A DNA stretch of 64,000 nucleotides. It comes from Candidatus Parcubacteria bacterium (GTDB taxonomy: Bacteria > Patescibacteria > Paceibacteria > UBA6257 > HR35). Both the position numbers and the translations under genes were made by a program. Shown piece by piece: positions 49,438 through 56,080 of the stretch. The stretch's first letter is position 1; each line of letters starts with the position of its first letter. The stretch covers positions 310,001-374,000 of the forward strand of contig BPJI01000001.1 in the NCBI GenBank assembly GCA_026004535.1, given 5' to 3'. The notes beneath the pieces were generated by a model that did no database searches, was not told the DNA's origin, and worked only from the letters and a program-made list of their open reading frames with translations.

Positions 49438-49620
49438 ATGTTAGTAAAGATCCAAAATTACTTAAAAGAATCATTTTTGGAATTGAAAAAAGTAAAGTGG
49501 CTAACAAGAGAAGAGACATTTAATTTAACTTTAGAAGTAATTATTTTTTCATTAATTTTTGTCGTGATTTATGGTGTTTTTGATTCAGTTTTAGTTAGAA
49601 TTTTGTTTTTGTTAAAATAA
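49438..49620 (+). CDS. secE: preprotein translocase subunit SecE
   Basis: A 60-residue single-helix SecE: amphipathic start VKIQNYLKESFLELKKVKWL, the family core KKVKWLTREET, then a membrane helix (about residues 30-58). It clamps SecY in the translocon. It begins 2 bp after the clpB stop and ends 1 bp before nusG, the usual secE-nusG order. The context before the ATG is AAATAAAA, with no Shine-Dalgarno sequence. Confidence 0.92.
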   Translation: MLVKIQNYLKESFLELKKVKWLTREETFNLTLEVIIFSLIFVVIYGVFDSVLVRILFLLK

Positions 49621-49621
49621 A

Positions 49622-50167
49622 ATGGTTAAACAGGTTTTAAATTTAGGTAGGGCTTGGTATGCAGTTCATACAATTGTTGGTTTTGAGGATATTGTTGCTG
49701 AAGCAATTATGAAAAGAGCTGAAGCGTTTGATTTGCAGGATAAAATTTTTAATGCTATTGTGCCTAAAGAAAAAGTTTGGGTGATTAAAGGAGGGAAAAG
49801 AGAATTGGTTGAACAAAAAATTTATCCTGGTTATGTTTTAGTTGATATGATTGTAACTGATGATTCTTGGTATGTTGTTAGAAATACTCCTAAAGTTACT
49901 GGTTTTGTTGGAGTTGGGACAACGCCGATTCCCGTTGATGAAAAGGAACTAAAGGAAATTTTTGAAAGAATGAAAAAAGAAGAACCAGAAGTTGAGAGTG
50001 AATTTAAAATTGGTGATTTAGTTGAAGTTTTACAGGGCTTATTTAAAGGTTTAAAAGGTAAGGTTGTTGAAATTGATGGAGAAAGACAAAGGTTAAAAGT
50101 TTTAGTGCCAGTGATGAATCGAGAAACACCAGTTGAAGTCGATTTTTTACAAGTGAGAAGATTATAG
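49622..50167 (+). CDS. nusG: transcription termination/antitermination factor NusG
   Basis: The NGN domain (about residues 1-115) opens with RAWYAVHTIVGFEDIVAEAI and contains KIYPGYVLVDMIVTDDSWYV and NTPKVTGFVG. The KOW domain (about 125-181) has FKIGDLVEVLQGLFKGLKGK. It binds RNA polymerase and couples it to the ribosome or Rho. Length 181 is normal. It is followed after 7 bp by rplK. Confidence 0.95.
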   Translation: MVKQVLNLGRAWYAVHTIVGFEDIVAEAIMKRAEAFDLQDKIFNAIVPKEKVWVIKGGKRELVEQKIYPGYVLVDMIVTDDSWYVVRNTPKVTGFVGVGTTPIPVDEKELKEIFERMKKEEPEVESEFKIGDLVEVLQGLFKGLKGKVVEIDGERQRLKVLVPVMNRETPVEVDFLQVRRL

Positions 50168-50174
50168 TAATAAA

Positions 50175-50597
50175 ATGAAACAAATTAAAAAAATTTTGAA
50201 ATTAATTATTGAGGGAGGGAAAGCAACTCCAGCTCCACCATTGGGGCCAAGTCTGGCTCAGTATGGAATTAATATTGGTGAATTTTGTAATCAATTTAAT
50301 CAAGCGACCAAAGATATACAAGGAGTTCAGATCCCAGTTGAAGTAACTATTTATGAAGACAGAACATTTTCTTTTGTCTTGAAAAAGCCTCCGATTAGTT
50401 ATTTAATTAAAAAAGAATTAGGGATCGAAAAAGGAGCCAAAGAAACGGGTAGAGAAATTATTGGTACTTTAACAAAGGAACAAGTGAGAAAAATTGCTGA
50501 AGAAAAATTACCCGATTTAAATACTCGAGACGTTGAAAAAGCAATGAAAATTGTCGAGGGAGTTGCTAAATCAATGGGAGTGAAGATAGCTTCATAG
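50175..50597 (+). CDS. rplK: 50S ribosomal protein L11
   Basis: L11 of the GTPase-associated centre. The N-terminal domain has LIIEGGKATPAPPLGPSLAQ (about residues 11-30) with the Pro-rich hinge, then IPVEVTIYEDRTFSFVLKKP. The C-terminal RNA-binding domain has GTLTKEQVRKIAEEK and AMKIVEGVAKSMG. Length 140 is standard. rplA, which usually follows rplK, is not next; an array of AGCTTC words and palindromes begins within 10 bp of the stop. Confidence 0.96.
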   Translation: MKQIKKILKLIIEGGKATPAPPLGPSLAQYGINIGEFCNQFNQATKDIQGVQIPVEVTIYEDRTFSFVLKKPPISYLIKKELGIEKGAKETGREIIGTLTKEQVRKIAEEKLPDLNTRDVEKAMKIVEGVAKSMGVKIAS

Positions 50598-50770
50598 CTT
50601 GTCAGCTTCTTAGTTCTCAGCTTCTTAGCTTTTCAGCCTCGCAGCTTCTTAACATATTGACGTGCGATGTCAAAATATTAATATCTGGATGTGCGACGTC
50701 CCGATATTAACAAGATAATATTTAGGACGTCGCACATCCGTATATTAAAACATCGCACGTCCCGATATTA
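50598..50770. repeat. AGCTTC words followed by a cluster of GACGTGCGA-type palindromes
   Basis: First AGCTTCTTAG-type words (50598-50655), then four palindromes with cores GACGTGCGATGTC, GATGTGCGACGTC, GACGTCGCACATC and CATCGCACGTC, each followed by an AATATTAAT-like segment. The cluster ends a few bases before the rsmI ATG. Confidence 0.85.
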
Positions 50771-50774
50771 ATTA

Positions 50775-51506
50775 ATGAGATTATTTATTGTTCCAACGCC
50801 GATAGGTAATCTAAAAGATATCACTTTGAGAGGAATTGAGGTTTTAAAACAAGTTGATTATATTTTTTGTGAAGATACAAGAAGAACAAAAATTTTGCTT
50901 GATCATTATGAAATTAAAGACAAAAAATTAATTTCTTATTTTGCTCCTTTTGAAGCAAAGAAAATTCCACAACTTTTAGAAATTTTAAAAAGAAATGAGG
51001 CTGCTTTAGTTGTTGATTCTGGAATGCCAGTTATTTCTGATCCTGGTTATAAATTGATTAAAGCTTGTTTGGAAAATAGTATTGAAATTGAAGTTTTACC
51101 AGGGCCAACTGCTTTTTTGACTGCTTTGATTGGTTCAGGTTTGCCTTTAGATAAATTTTTATTTTTAGGCTTTTTACCTAAAAAAGGATTGGAAAATTAT
51201 TTTCGAAAAATAAAAGACTTAGAAGTAACAATTGCTTTTTATGAATCACCAAAAAGAATATCGAAAACTTTAGAAGTTATTAGAAAGGTTTTTGGTAATT
51301 GTCAAGTTGTTATTGCTCGAGAGGTTTCTAAAATTTATGAAGAATATTTAAGAGGAGATATTGAAGAAATAATTGAAAAATTAAAAGATAAAAAATTAAA
51401 AGGAGAGATAACCGTTATAATACGCAGAACTACGCATAACGAACGCAGAACTAATAAAAATAGCTTCATAGCTTCCTATCAGCTTCAAAGCTTCTCAGCT
51501 TCATAG
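50775..51506 (+). CDS. rsmI: 16S rRNA (cytidine-1402-2'-O)-methyltransferase
   Basis: Methylates C1402 in the decoding centre. Family motifs: FIVPTPIGNLKDITLRGIE (residues 3-21), CEDTRRTKILLDHY (about 33-46), VVDSGMPVISDPGYKL (about 78-93), LPGPTAFLTALIGSGLP (about 109-125) and FYESPKRISKTLE (about 157). The methylase ends at about residue 221. The remaining 22 or so residues (TTHNERRTNKNSFIASYQL) are encoded by two different word repeats, GCAGAACTACGCATAACG and AGCTTCATAGCTTCC, which appear to have replaced the original stop. Confidence 0.94.
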   Translation: MRLFIVPTPIGNLKDITLRGIEVLKQVDYIFCEDTRRTKILLDHYEIKDKKLISYFAPFEAKKIPQLLEILKRNEAALVVDSGMPVISDPGYKLIKACLENSIEIEVLPGPTAFLTALIGSGLPLDKFLFLGFLPKKGLENYFRKIKDLEVTIAFYESPKRISKTLEVIRKVFGNCQVVIAREVSKIYEEYLRGDIEEIIEKLKDKKLKGEITVIIRRTTHNERRTNKNSFIASYQLQSFSAS

Positions 51507-51569
51507 CCTCTTTTTATGTATCTGCTTAATTGTATTTCGCCTTTAAATTTTAGCACAATTTTCCACATC

Positions 51570-51597
51570 TTGACATCATATTTTTTCTATTTATAAT
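51570..51597 (+). promoter_or_regulatory. consensus promoter of the pilin-LamG gene
   Basis: TTGACA at 51570-51575, a 16-bp spacer and TATAAT at 51592-51597. The ATG lies six bases after the -10 box: a clear leaderless arrangement. Confidence 0.75.
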
Positions 51598-51603
51598 TAA
51601 ATT

Positions 51604-52812
51604 ATGAATAAAAAAATGAATAAATCCTTCACTTTAGTTGAACTCTTAGTTGTCTTAGCTCTAATAGCTATCTTAGCTACTGTCTTAATTGTTGTCATTA
51701 AGCCAGCAGATATCTTTAAAAGAGGTAGAGATAGTCAAAGAACTTCAGACCTTAAAAATCTTGAAAAAATATTTGACCTTATTCTTTTTGAAACTCAAGG
51801 CACCTTTTCTGAACTTCAATATGCTTCCTCAAATGTTGTCTATATCTCTCTTCCTGATACTTCATCAACTTGTGGTCAATGGATAAGTCAATTACCACAG
51901 CTTCCTTCAGGCTGGTCATATTGATGCTCAGCAACTCCAACAAATATTGATGGTACTGGCTGGATTCCTATTCCTTTTAATCAATTTTCAAGCATTAATC
52001 TTTCTAGACTTTTCATTGATCCAATCAATAGACCTCCATATTACTATGCATTTGTTGCTGGAGGAAGTTATGCTCTCTATGCTCAATTAGAAAATCCTCA
52101 GTCTCAAGCCTCAAAAACAGACAATGATAATTATCCTCATCTATTTTCAGTAGGAACAAATAAAAGACTCATTGATCAAGCTCAAGGACTTGTAGGGTAT
52201 TGGTCTTTTGATGAAGGAAGTGGAAATATTGCTAATGATTATTCAGGAAACAATAATAATGGAACACTCTATAATGGTCCTCAATGGGTTGATGGTAAAG
52301 TAGGTAAAGCTTTAAGTTTTGATGGAGTGGATGATTATGTGAATGCATGGACTGGCCCCGGCTCGCAAATTACCGATAGAGTTACTGTGAGCGCGTGGGC
52401 TCGTAATGTGGGAGCTCCTTCAGCGTTTAATACGATTATTGCTAATTATGCTTCGAATGCGGGATGGGCAATACGCACCGCAGAATCGGGGATTAGTTAC
52501 CTGCATTTCTTAGGACGATCCGGCGCAGGCGAAGTGCGAGTTATCATTGCTTCCGAGGCGGAAACATTTAATGGTGCATGGCACCATGTCGCATTTACGG
52601 TGTCTGGAGGCGTTGCGAGAACATATCTTGACGGTGGTTTTGTTGCTTCCGCGTCTGGTGTTGTGAATTTGCAACCAGCGACGACTACTTTGATTGGGAA
52701 GGGTCATATAGGAGGACTTGGCTTCTGGAACGGTCTTATCGACGAAGTTCGTATCTACAATCGCGCTTTATCAGATCAAGAAATAAAGGTTCTTTATGAA
52801 GCAACTAAATAA
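51604..52812 (+). pseudogene. prepilin-LamG fusion interrupted by one in-frame TGA
   Basis: One frame runs from the ATG at 51604 to 52812, broken only by TGA at 51922-51924. The 5' part is a prepilin (NKSFTLVELLVVLALIAILA). After the TGA the pilin body continues without another error (CSATPTNIDGTGWIPIPF ... YYYAFVAGGSYALYAQLEN) and leads into a LamG/concanavalin-like domain (GLVGYWSFDEGSGNIANDYS; FNGAWHHVAFTVSGG; GLIDEVRIYNRALSDQEIK). Trp or Gly at the TGA would fit the family. From about 52350 to 52770 the DNA is much richer in G and C than its surroundings. It could be a recent pseudogene, a recoded gene or a sequencing error. It has a consensus promoter. Confidence 0.75.
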
Positions 52813-52870
52813 CCACGGATATACACGGATAATAAATAACCACGGATTTACACGGATAACATAAAGGATA
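52813..52870. repeat. CCACGGATNTACACGGATAA word repeats
   Basis: Two or three copies directly after the LamG gene; the remaining spacer to 53010 shows nothing I recognise. Same family as at 20715 and 63460. Confidence 0.8.
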
Positions 52871-53010
52871 GATACGGATACTAATTAATGTTCGTATAAG
52901 TTTGTGTATAGTTCGCATAAAGGGTACGTATAAAACACTATAGCGTCTGAAACGTCCTTTCTGATTTTAGTGACTTTAATGATATATGATTAATAAAAGA
53001 ATATGTTTTG

Positions 53011-53082
53011 CGCCCCTAACCGGATTCGAACCGGTATTTCCAGCCTGAGAAGCTGGTGTCCTAACCATTAGACGATAGGGGC
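53011..53082 (-). tRNA. tRNA-Glu (CTC)
   Basis: Acceptor GCCCCTA pairs with TAGGGGC, discriminator G, anticodon loop TTCTCAG with CTC between CCAGC and GCTGG, T-arm CCGGTTCGAATCCGG. CCA is not encoded. No clear trailer element follows, but a hairpin-rich GC island lies on its 5' side. Confidence 0.93.
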
Positions 53083-53094
53083 AATAACTTCGCA

Positions 53095-53340
53095 CACACG
53101 CCTACGAGCACCGGCACTCAACTTGCTCCAGCGGCAAGTTGGTGCCTCGGTTCTCGGCTCGAAAACTTTGCCATCTGCTAAAGCAGACTGGCAAAGACCG
53201 AGCTTTTCGAGCCTCCGAAACGTGCTCTACGGCGTGGTGCTCGGCAAAATTTTTCGCCGAACTCGCTCGCCAACAAACATGGCATGGCGTGGTGCGAGGT
53301 AATATCGGGACATACGATGTCACGATATTTTTTCTTAATA
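53095..53340. other. GC-rich island of nested hairpins between tRNA-Glu and an AbiE-like gene
   Basis: This stretch of about 345 bp without a convincing gene stands out in base composition. It holds a hairpin at 53113-53146 (GGCAC, CAACTTGC / GCAAGTTG, GTGCC), a nested one at 53156-53213 (GGCTCGAAAA / TTTTCGAGCC outside, CTTTGCCA and TCTGC / GCAGA and TGGCAAAG inside), an outer CGAGCACC (53105) / GGTGCTCG (53237) pair, a CGGC ... GCCG hairpin near 53242, and AATATCG-ACAT-ACG-ATGT-CGATATT near 53301-53330. Short frames on both strands are by-products of the GC content. It could be a structured RNA or a small palindromic element. The rest, to 53428, is AT-rich with AATTCGTTAATTAATT words. Confidence 0.6.
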
Positions 53341-53428
53341 TTTAGACACGCACGTCTTAAATTATACAATAAAACTCACAATTCGTTAACTCGTTAATTA
53401 ATTAAATTCGTTAATTAATTAAATTATA

Positions 53429-54049
53429 TTATAAATAAATTTTTCTGATTTCTTTGATTAAAAAATTTTTTATTGTACTTAAATCAACTCTTTTTGAAGG
53501 CATAAAATCTATAGGTTCTTCTTCTATTTCTGAAAAATCAAGGAGTTCTTTAAAAATAAAGTTAATATCAACATCAGAAATTTTTTTATTAAATAAATTA
53601 ACAATTTGTTTTAATTTTACTTTTTTTAAACCATAATAAAGATCAACATAATCTTTAAACTCAATTCTTTCAGTAACTACCAAAAGTTTCATACAGAGAA
53701 TATCTTCTAAACTAGCAATGTTTAAAAATTTTGTTTTAATTAATGGTTTAATTAAAGGGTACTTGTAAAATAAAAAATTAACATTAACTTCATTATCGAA
53801 AACCAAAAATAAAGAACTTTTATCAGATAATGATTTAATAACTTTATGGTTTTTAGCTAAAGATAATATCTTTTCAAATAAATTTCTTTCATCAAATTTT
53901 TTTTCAGAAAAAAAATCAAAATCATAGCTTTTTCGATGGCCTAAAATTAAAGAAAGTCCGGTACCGCCAGCTAGATAAAAATCTTTCTTTAAAAAAGAAA
54001 ATAAAGGCAATAATTTCTTCCTTTTTTTATCTAAAACTTTTTCAAACAT
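53429..54049 (-). CDS. AbiEii-family nucleotidyltransferase toxin-like protein
   Basis: A DNA polymerase beta-like nucleotidyltransferase. FYLAGGTGLSLILGHRKSYD (about residues 25-44) is the G-G-T motif of AbiEii, followed by FDFFSEKKFDE with the D-x-D-type metal site. MKLLVVTERIEFKDYVDLYY (about 120-139) carries the K and D-x-x-D of the family's second block. AbiEii proteins act as type IV or phage-abortive toxins by transferring nucleotides to target RNAs. At 206 residues this is shorter than the classical 300. It overlaps its upstream partner by 8 bp, so they form a two-gene unit. Confidence 0.8.
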   Translation of the reverse strand: MFEKVLDKKRKKLLPLFSFLKKDFYLAGGTGLSLILGHRKSYDFDFFSEKKFDERNLFEKILSLAKNHKVIKSLSDKSSLFLVFDNEVNVNFLFYKYPLIKPLIKTKFLNIASLEDILCMKLLVVTERIEFKDYVDLYYGLKKVKLKQIVNLFNKKISDVDINFIFKELLDFSEIEEEPIDFMPSKRVDLSTIKNFLIKEIRKIYL

Positions 54050-54290
54050 TAAAAATGACCTTCCAAAATTGATAAGACTTCCTCTGCCAATTTTTAAAAT
54101 TATTATTTTTTAAAAAATTTTTAATTTCTTTTTTTGGGTAAACTGAAAAAAGCCAGTCAGTTGCTTTTTTAGTGCCGAAATTTAAAATATTAAAAATTAT
54201 CTTTTCTTTATTTTTATTTAAATCAAGTTTGTTTAAATTATAGTACCAAAGGAATGGTTTTAAAAAATCTGGAAATTTTTGTTTTCTCAT
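54042..54290 (-). CDS. small partner of the AbiEii-like protein (DUF6922-like), probable antitoxin
   Basis: 82 residues from the ATG at 54290 (the longer frame would start within the neighbour's promoter). KFPDFLKPFLWYYNLNKLDL and WLFSVYPKKEIKNFL match small proteins seen just upstream of AbiEii-type nucleotidyltransferases, where an antitoxin role is presumed. I rely on position and the P-D-F-L-K-P motif. A TATAAT box lies nine bases before the ATG, in a 17-bp gap shared with the divergent transpeptidase gene. Confidence 0.65.
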   Translation of the reverse strand: MRKQKFPDFLKPFLWYYNLNKLDLNKNKEKIIFNILNFGTKKATDWLFSVYPKKEIKNFLKNNNFKNWQRKSYQFWKVIFNV

Positions 54291-54307
54291 TATATAATGA
54301 TTATACA
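54291..54307. promoter_or_regulatory. 17-bp divergent promoter gap
   Basis: The gap reads TATATAATGATTATACA. Each strand has a TATAAT or TATAATC about nine bases before its ATG. This is a second case, after thiI/aspS, where two divergent genes share a gap too short for any leader. Confidence 0.5.
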
Positions 54308-55441
54308 ATGAAATTAAAAATATTTTTCTTTTCAATAAGTTTGATTCTTTTTTTAGGATTAGTTAAATTTTTTGTTTCCTTGCCGAGAACATATGTGTTT
54401 AGTTATCAAAATTTAGGATCAAAACTAAGTATAGGATTTTCAAAATCTAATTTAGTTCAACCGAAAATTTGCGAAAAAAGAGTTTGGGAAATAAATTTAT
54501 CCAAGAATCAAATCTATTTTTTTGAAAATTGTAAATTAAAAACAATAATTTCTATTGCTTATCAATCGCCCTCTGGAGTATGGTATCAAACGCCAACTGG
54601 TTATTTTCGAGTTGGGATTAAAAAAGAAAAACATATTTCTTCTTTGTTACCTGTCTATATGAATTATGCTGTTCAAATGTATGAGGATTTTTTTATTCAT
54701 GAAATTCCTTATTATTTAGATGGTCAAAGAGTTGATAGTGATTTTACTGGTGGCTGTATCAGGCTAGAGTCAGAACAGGCTAAAAAATTTTTCGAGATGG
54801 CTCGAGCTGGCGATTTAATTATTTCTTATTTAGATCTGGATAATATTAAAGTTAAAGATAATTTTGTTTTTCCTGTTAATAAAAATGAGTTTTATTTAAG
54901 ACAAAGATTTAATAGTCCTTTAAGAACTGCTTGGTATTCTTTAAAAGATAGAAGAATTGATTATATTCAGCATGCTGGGATTGATTTAGCACCCAATCCC
55001 GAAGCTAAAGATTTAAATGTTTATAATATTTATGATGGTAAAATTGTTAAAATAGTTAAAAATGGGGAAAATGATCATGGTTTAGGCAATACTGTGATTA
55101 TTGAACACCCTGATTTAAAAATTTATTCTCTTTATGCTCATCTTGAATCAATAAATTCCGAGTTAAAAGAAGATAAGTATGTTCAAAAAGGAAAAATAAT
55201 TGGTAAAGTTGGGGCAACTGCTTATGGCTGCAATTGGTGGCACATTGGCGAAGACGGTTGTGATAAAAAAGGGAAATTAGATATTCATCTACATTTTGAG
55301 ATTAAAACAAAACCTGTTTTAGAGAGCCCAATTGGAGCAAGGTGTTTAATTAATGGCGAATATAAAACTTGTTATGGTTATGTTCCTGATAATCCAGAAA
55401 AATTTGGTTATTTAGACCCAATTAAGTTTTTGAGTGAATAA
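54308..55441 (+). CDS. L,D-transpeptidase fused to an M23 endopeptidase domain
   Basis: A secreted or membrane-tethered cell-wall enzyme with two activities. A signal anchor spans residues 1-20. The YkuD domain (about 60-180) has FFIHEIPYY with the His and TGGCIRLES with the catalytic Cys (about 155). The M23 domain (about 195-375) has HAGIDLAPN (first His and Asp ligands), YAHLESIN and IHLHFEI (H-x-H ligand). The first could make 3-3 crosslinks or attach proteins to peptidoglycan, and the second cleaves peptide bridges. I know both domains singly in CPR bacteria; the fusion in one chain is unusual. The ATG at 54308 puts the signal at the N-terminus. Confidence 0.87.
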   Translation: MKLKIFFFSISLILFLGLVKFFVSLPRTYVFSYQNLGSKLSIGFSKSNLVQPKICEKRVWEINLSKNQIYFFENCKLKTIISIAYQSPSGVWYQTPTGYFRVGIKKEKHISSLLPVYMNYAVQMYEDFFIHEIPYYLDGQRVDSDFTGGCIRLESEQAKKFFEMARAGDLIISYLDLDNIKVKDNFVFPVNKNEFYLRQRFNSPLRTAWYSLKDRRIDYIQHAGIDLAPNPEAKDLNVYNIYDGKIVKIVKNGENDHGLGNTVIIEHPDLKIYSLYAHLESINSELKEDKYVQKGKIIGKVGATAYGCNWWHIGEDGCDKKGKLDIHLHFEIKTKPVLESPIGARCLINGEYKTCYGYVPDNPEKFGYLDPIKFLSE

Positions 55442-55507
55442 ATTGTGTTATAATTTAGACTATGAAGCTATGAAGCTGCGAAGCTTTGAAGCTGAAAAGC
55501 TTAATAT

Positions 55508-55580
55508 GCCCCCGTAGCTCAATGGGTAGAGCAGGGGCCTCTTAAGCCCAAGGTTGCAGGTTCGACTCCTGCCGGGGGCA
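55508..55580 (+). tRNA. tRNA-Lys (CTT)
   Basis: Acceptor GCCCCCG pairs with CGGGGGC, discriminator A, anticodon loop CTCTTAA with CTT, T-arm GCAGGTTCGACTCCTGC. One mismatch lies at the top of the anticodon stem. CCA is not encoded. AGCTTTGAAGCTG words lie upstream and GGGATTAGGGATTAGG words downstream; there is no trailer element. Confidence 0.92.
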
Positions 55581-55646
55581 AATTGTCAGGGATTAGGGAT
55601 TAGGAAGTTAGGGATCAGTTATCAGGGATTAGGAAAAAAGAAGAAG

Positions 55647-56078
55647 ATGTATAAAATAGATGCTAAAAAATCTTTATTTGTTTTGATTAAAAATAGTTTG
55701 GGGACAAAATTATTTAAGTCAGTTTATTTTTTTATTGATAAAAAATCTGTGGATATTTATAAAAAAGGGAAATTAAGCTGCGCTTTTTATGTAAGTACAA
55801 TTTTAAAGATTATTGGTTTAGTCAAAGATATTCATGCTACGGTTCAGGGATTGATTAGAGATTTAGAGGAGTCAGGCTGGTATAAAATTGATAAACTTAA
55901 AAAAGGTGCTATAATTATTTGGGATAAAGAAAAAAGCGGACATTTACATGTTGGTTTTTACTTAGGCAATAATAAGGCAGCCAGTAATTCATCTTCTAAA
56001 AGAATGCCAATTGTTCATTCGCTGCATTACCAAGGCAGAAAGATTTTAGCTGTTTATTTTCATAATTCATTAGAATAA
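55647..56078 (+). CDS. NlpC/P60-like cysteine peptidase domain protein
   Basis: 143 residues. LSCAFYVSTILKIIGLVKD (about residues 45-63) places a Cys at the start of a helix as in NlpC/P60 and CHAP enzymes, and SGHLHVGFYLGNNKAASNSS (about 101-120) supplies the His. KKGAIIIWDKEK just before it is the usual turn. It lacks a signal peptide, so it may act on internal substrates or be exported by another route. The longer frame begins inside tRNA-Lys, so I use the ATG at 55647. It ends 2 bp before pyrG. Confidence 0.65.
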   Translation: MYKIDAKKSLFVLIKNSLGTKLFKSVYFFIDKKSVDIYKKGKLSCAFYVSTILKIIGLVKDIHATVQGLIRDLEESGWYKIDKLKKGAIIIWDKEKSGHLHVGFYLGNNKAASNSSSKRMPIVHSLHYQGRKILAVYFHNSLE

Positions 56079-56080
56079 AA

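Noticed and set aside
51604..52812. Alternative genetic code with UGA read as Gly or Trp
   Set aside because: khpA, gyrB, pyrG, dcd, the DoxX-like gene and the antitoxin at 45846 all end naturally at TGA with normal family lengths, so UGA is a stop here.
53102..53369. Three overlapping small proteins in the GC-rich island
   Set aside because: Frames on opposite strands overlap within hairpin DNA, have no domain features and lack a start context like that of other genes.
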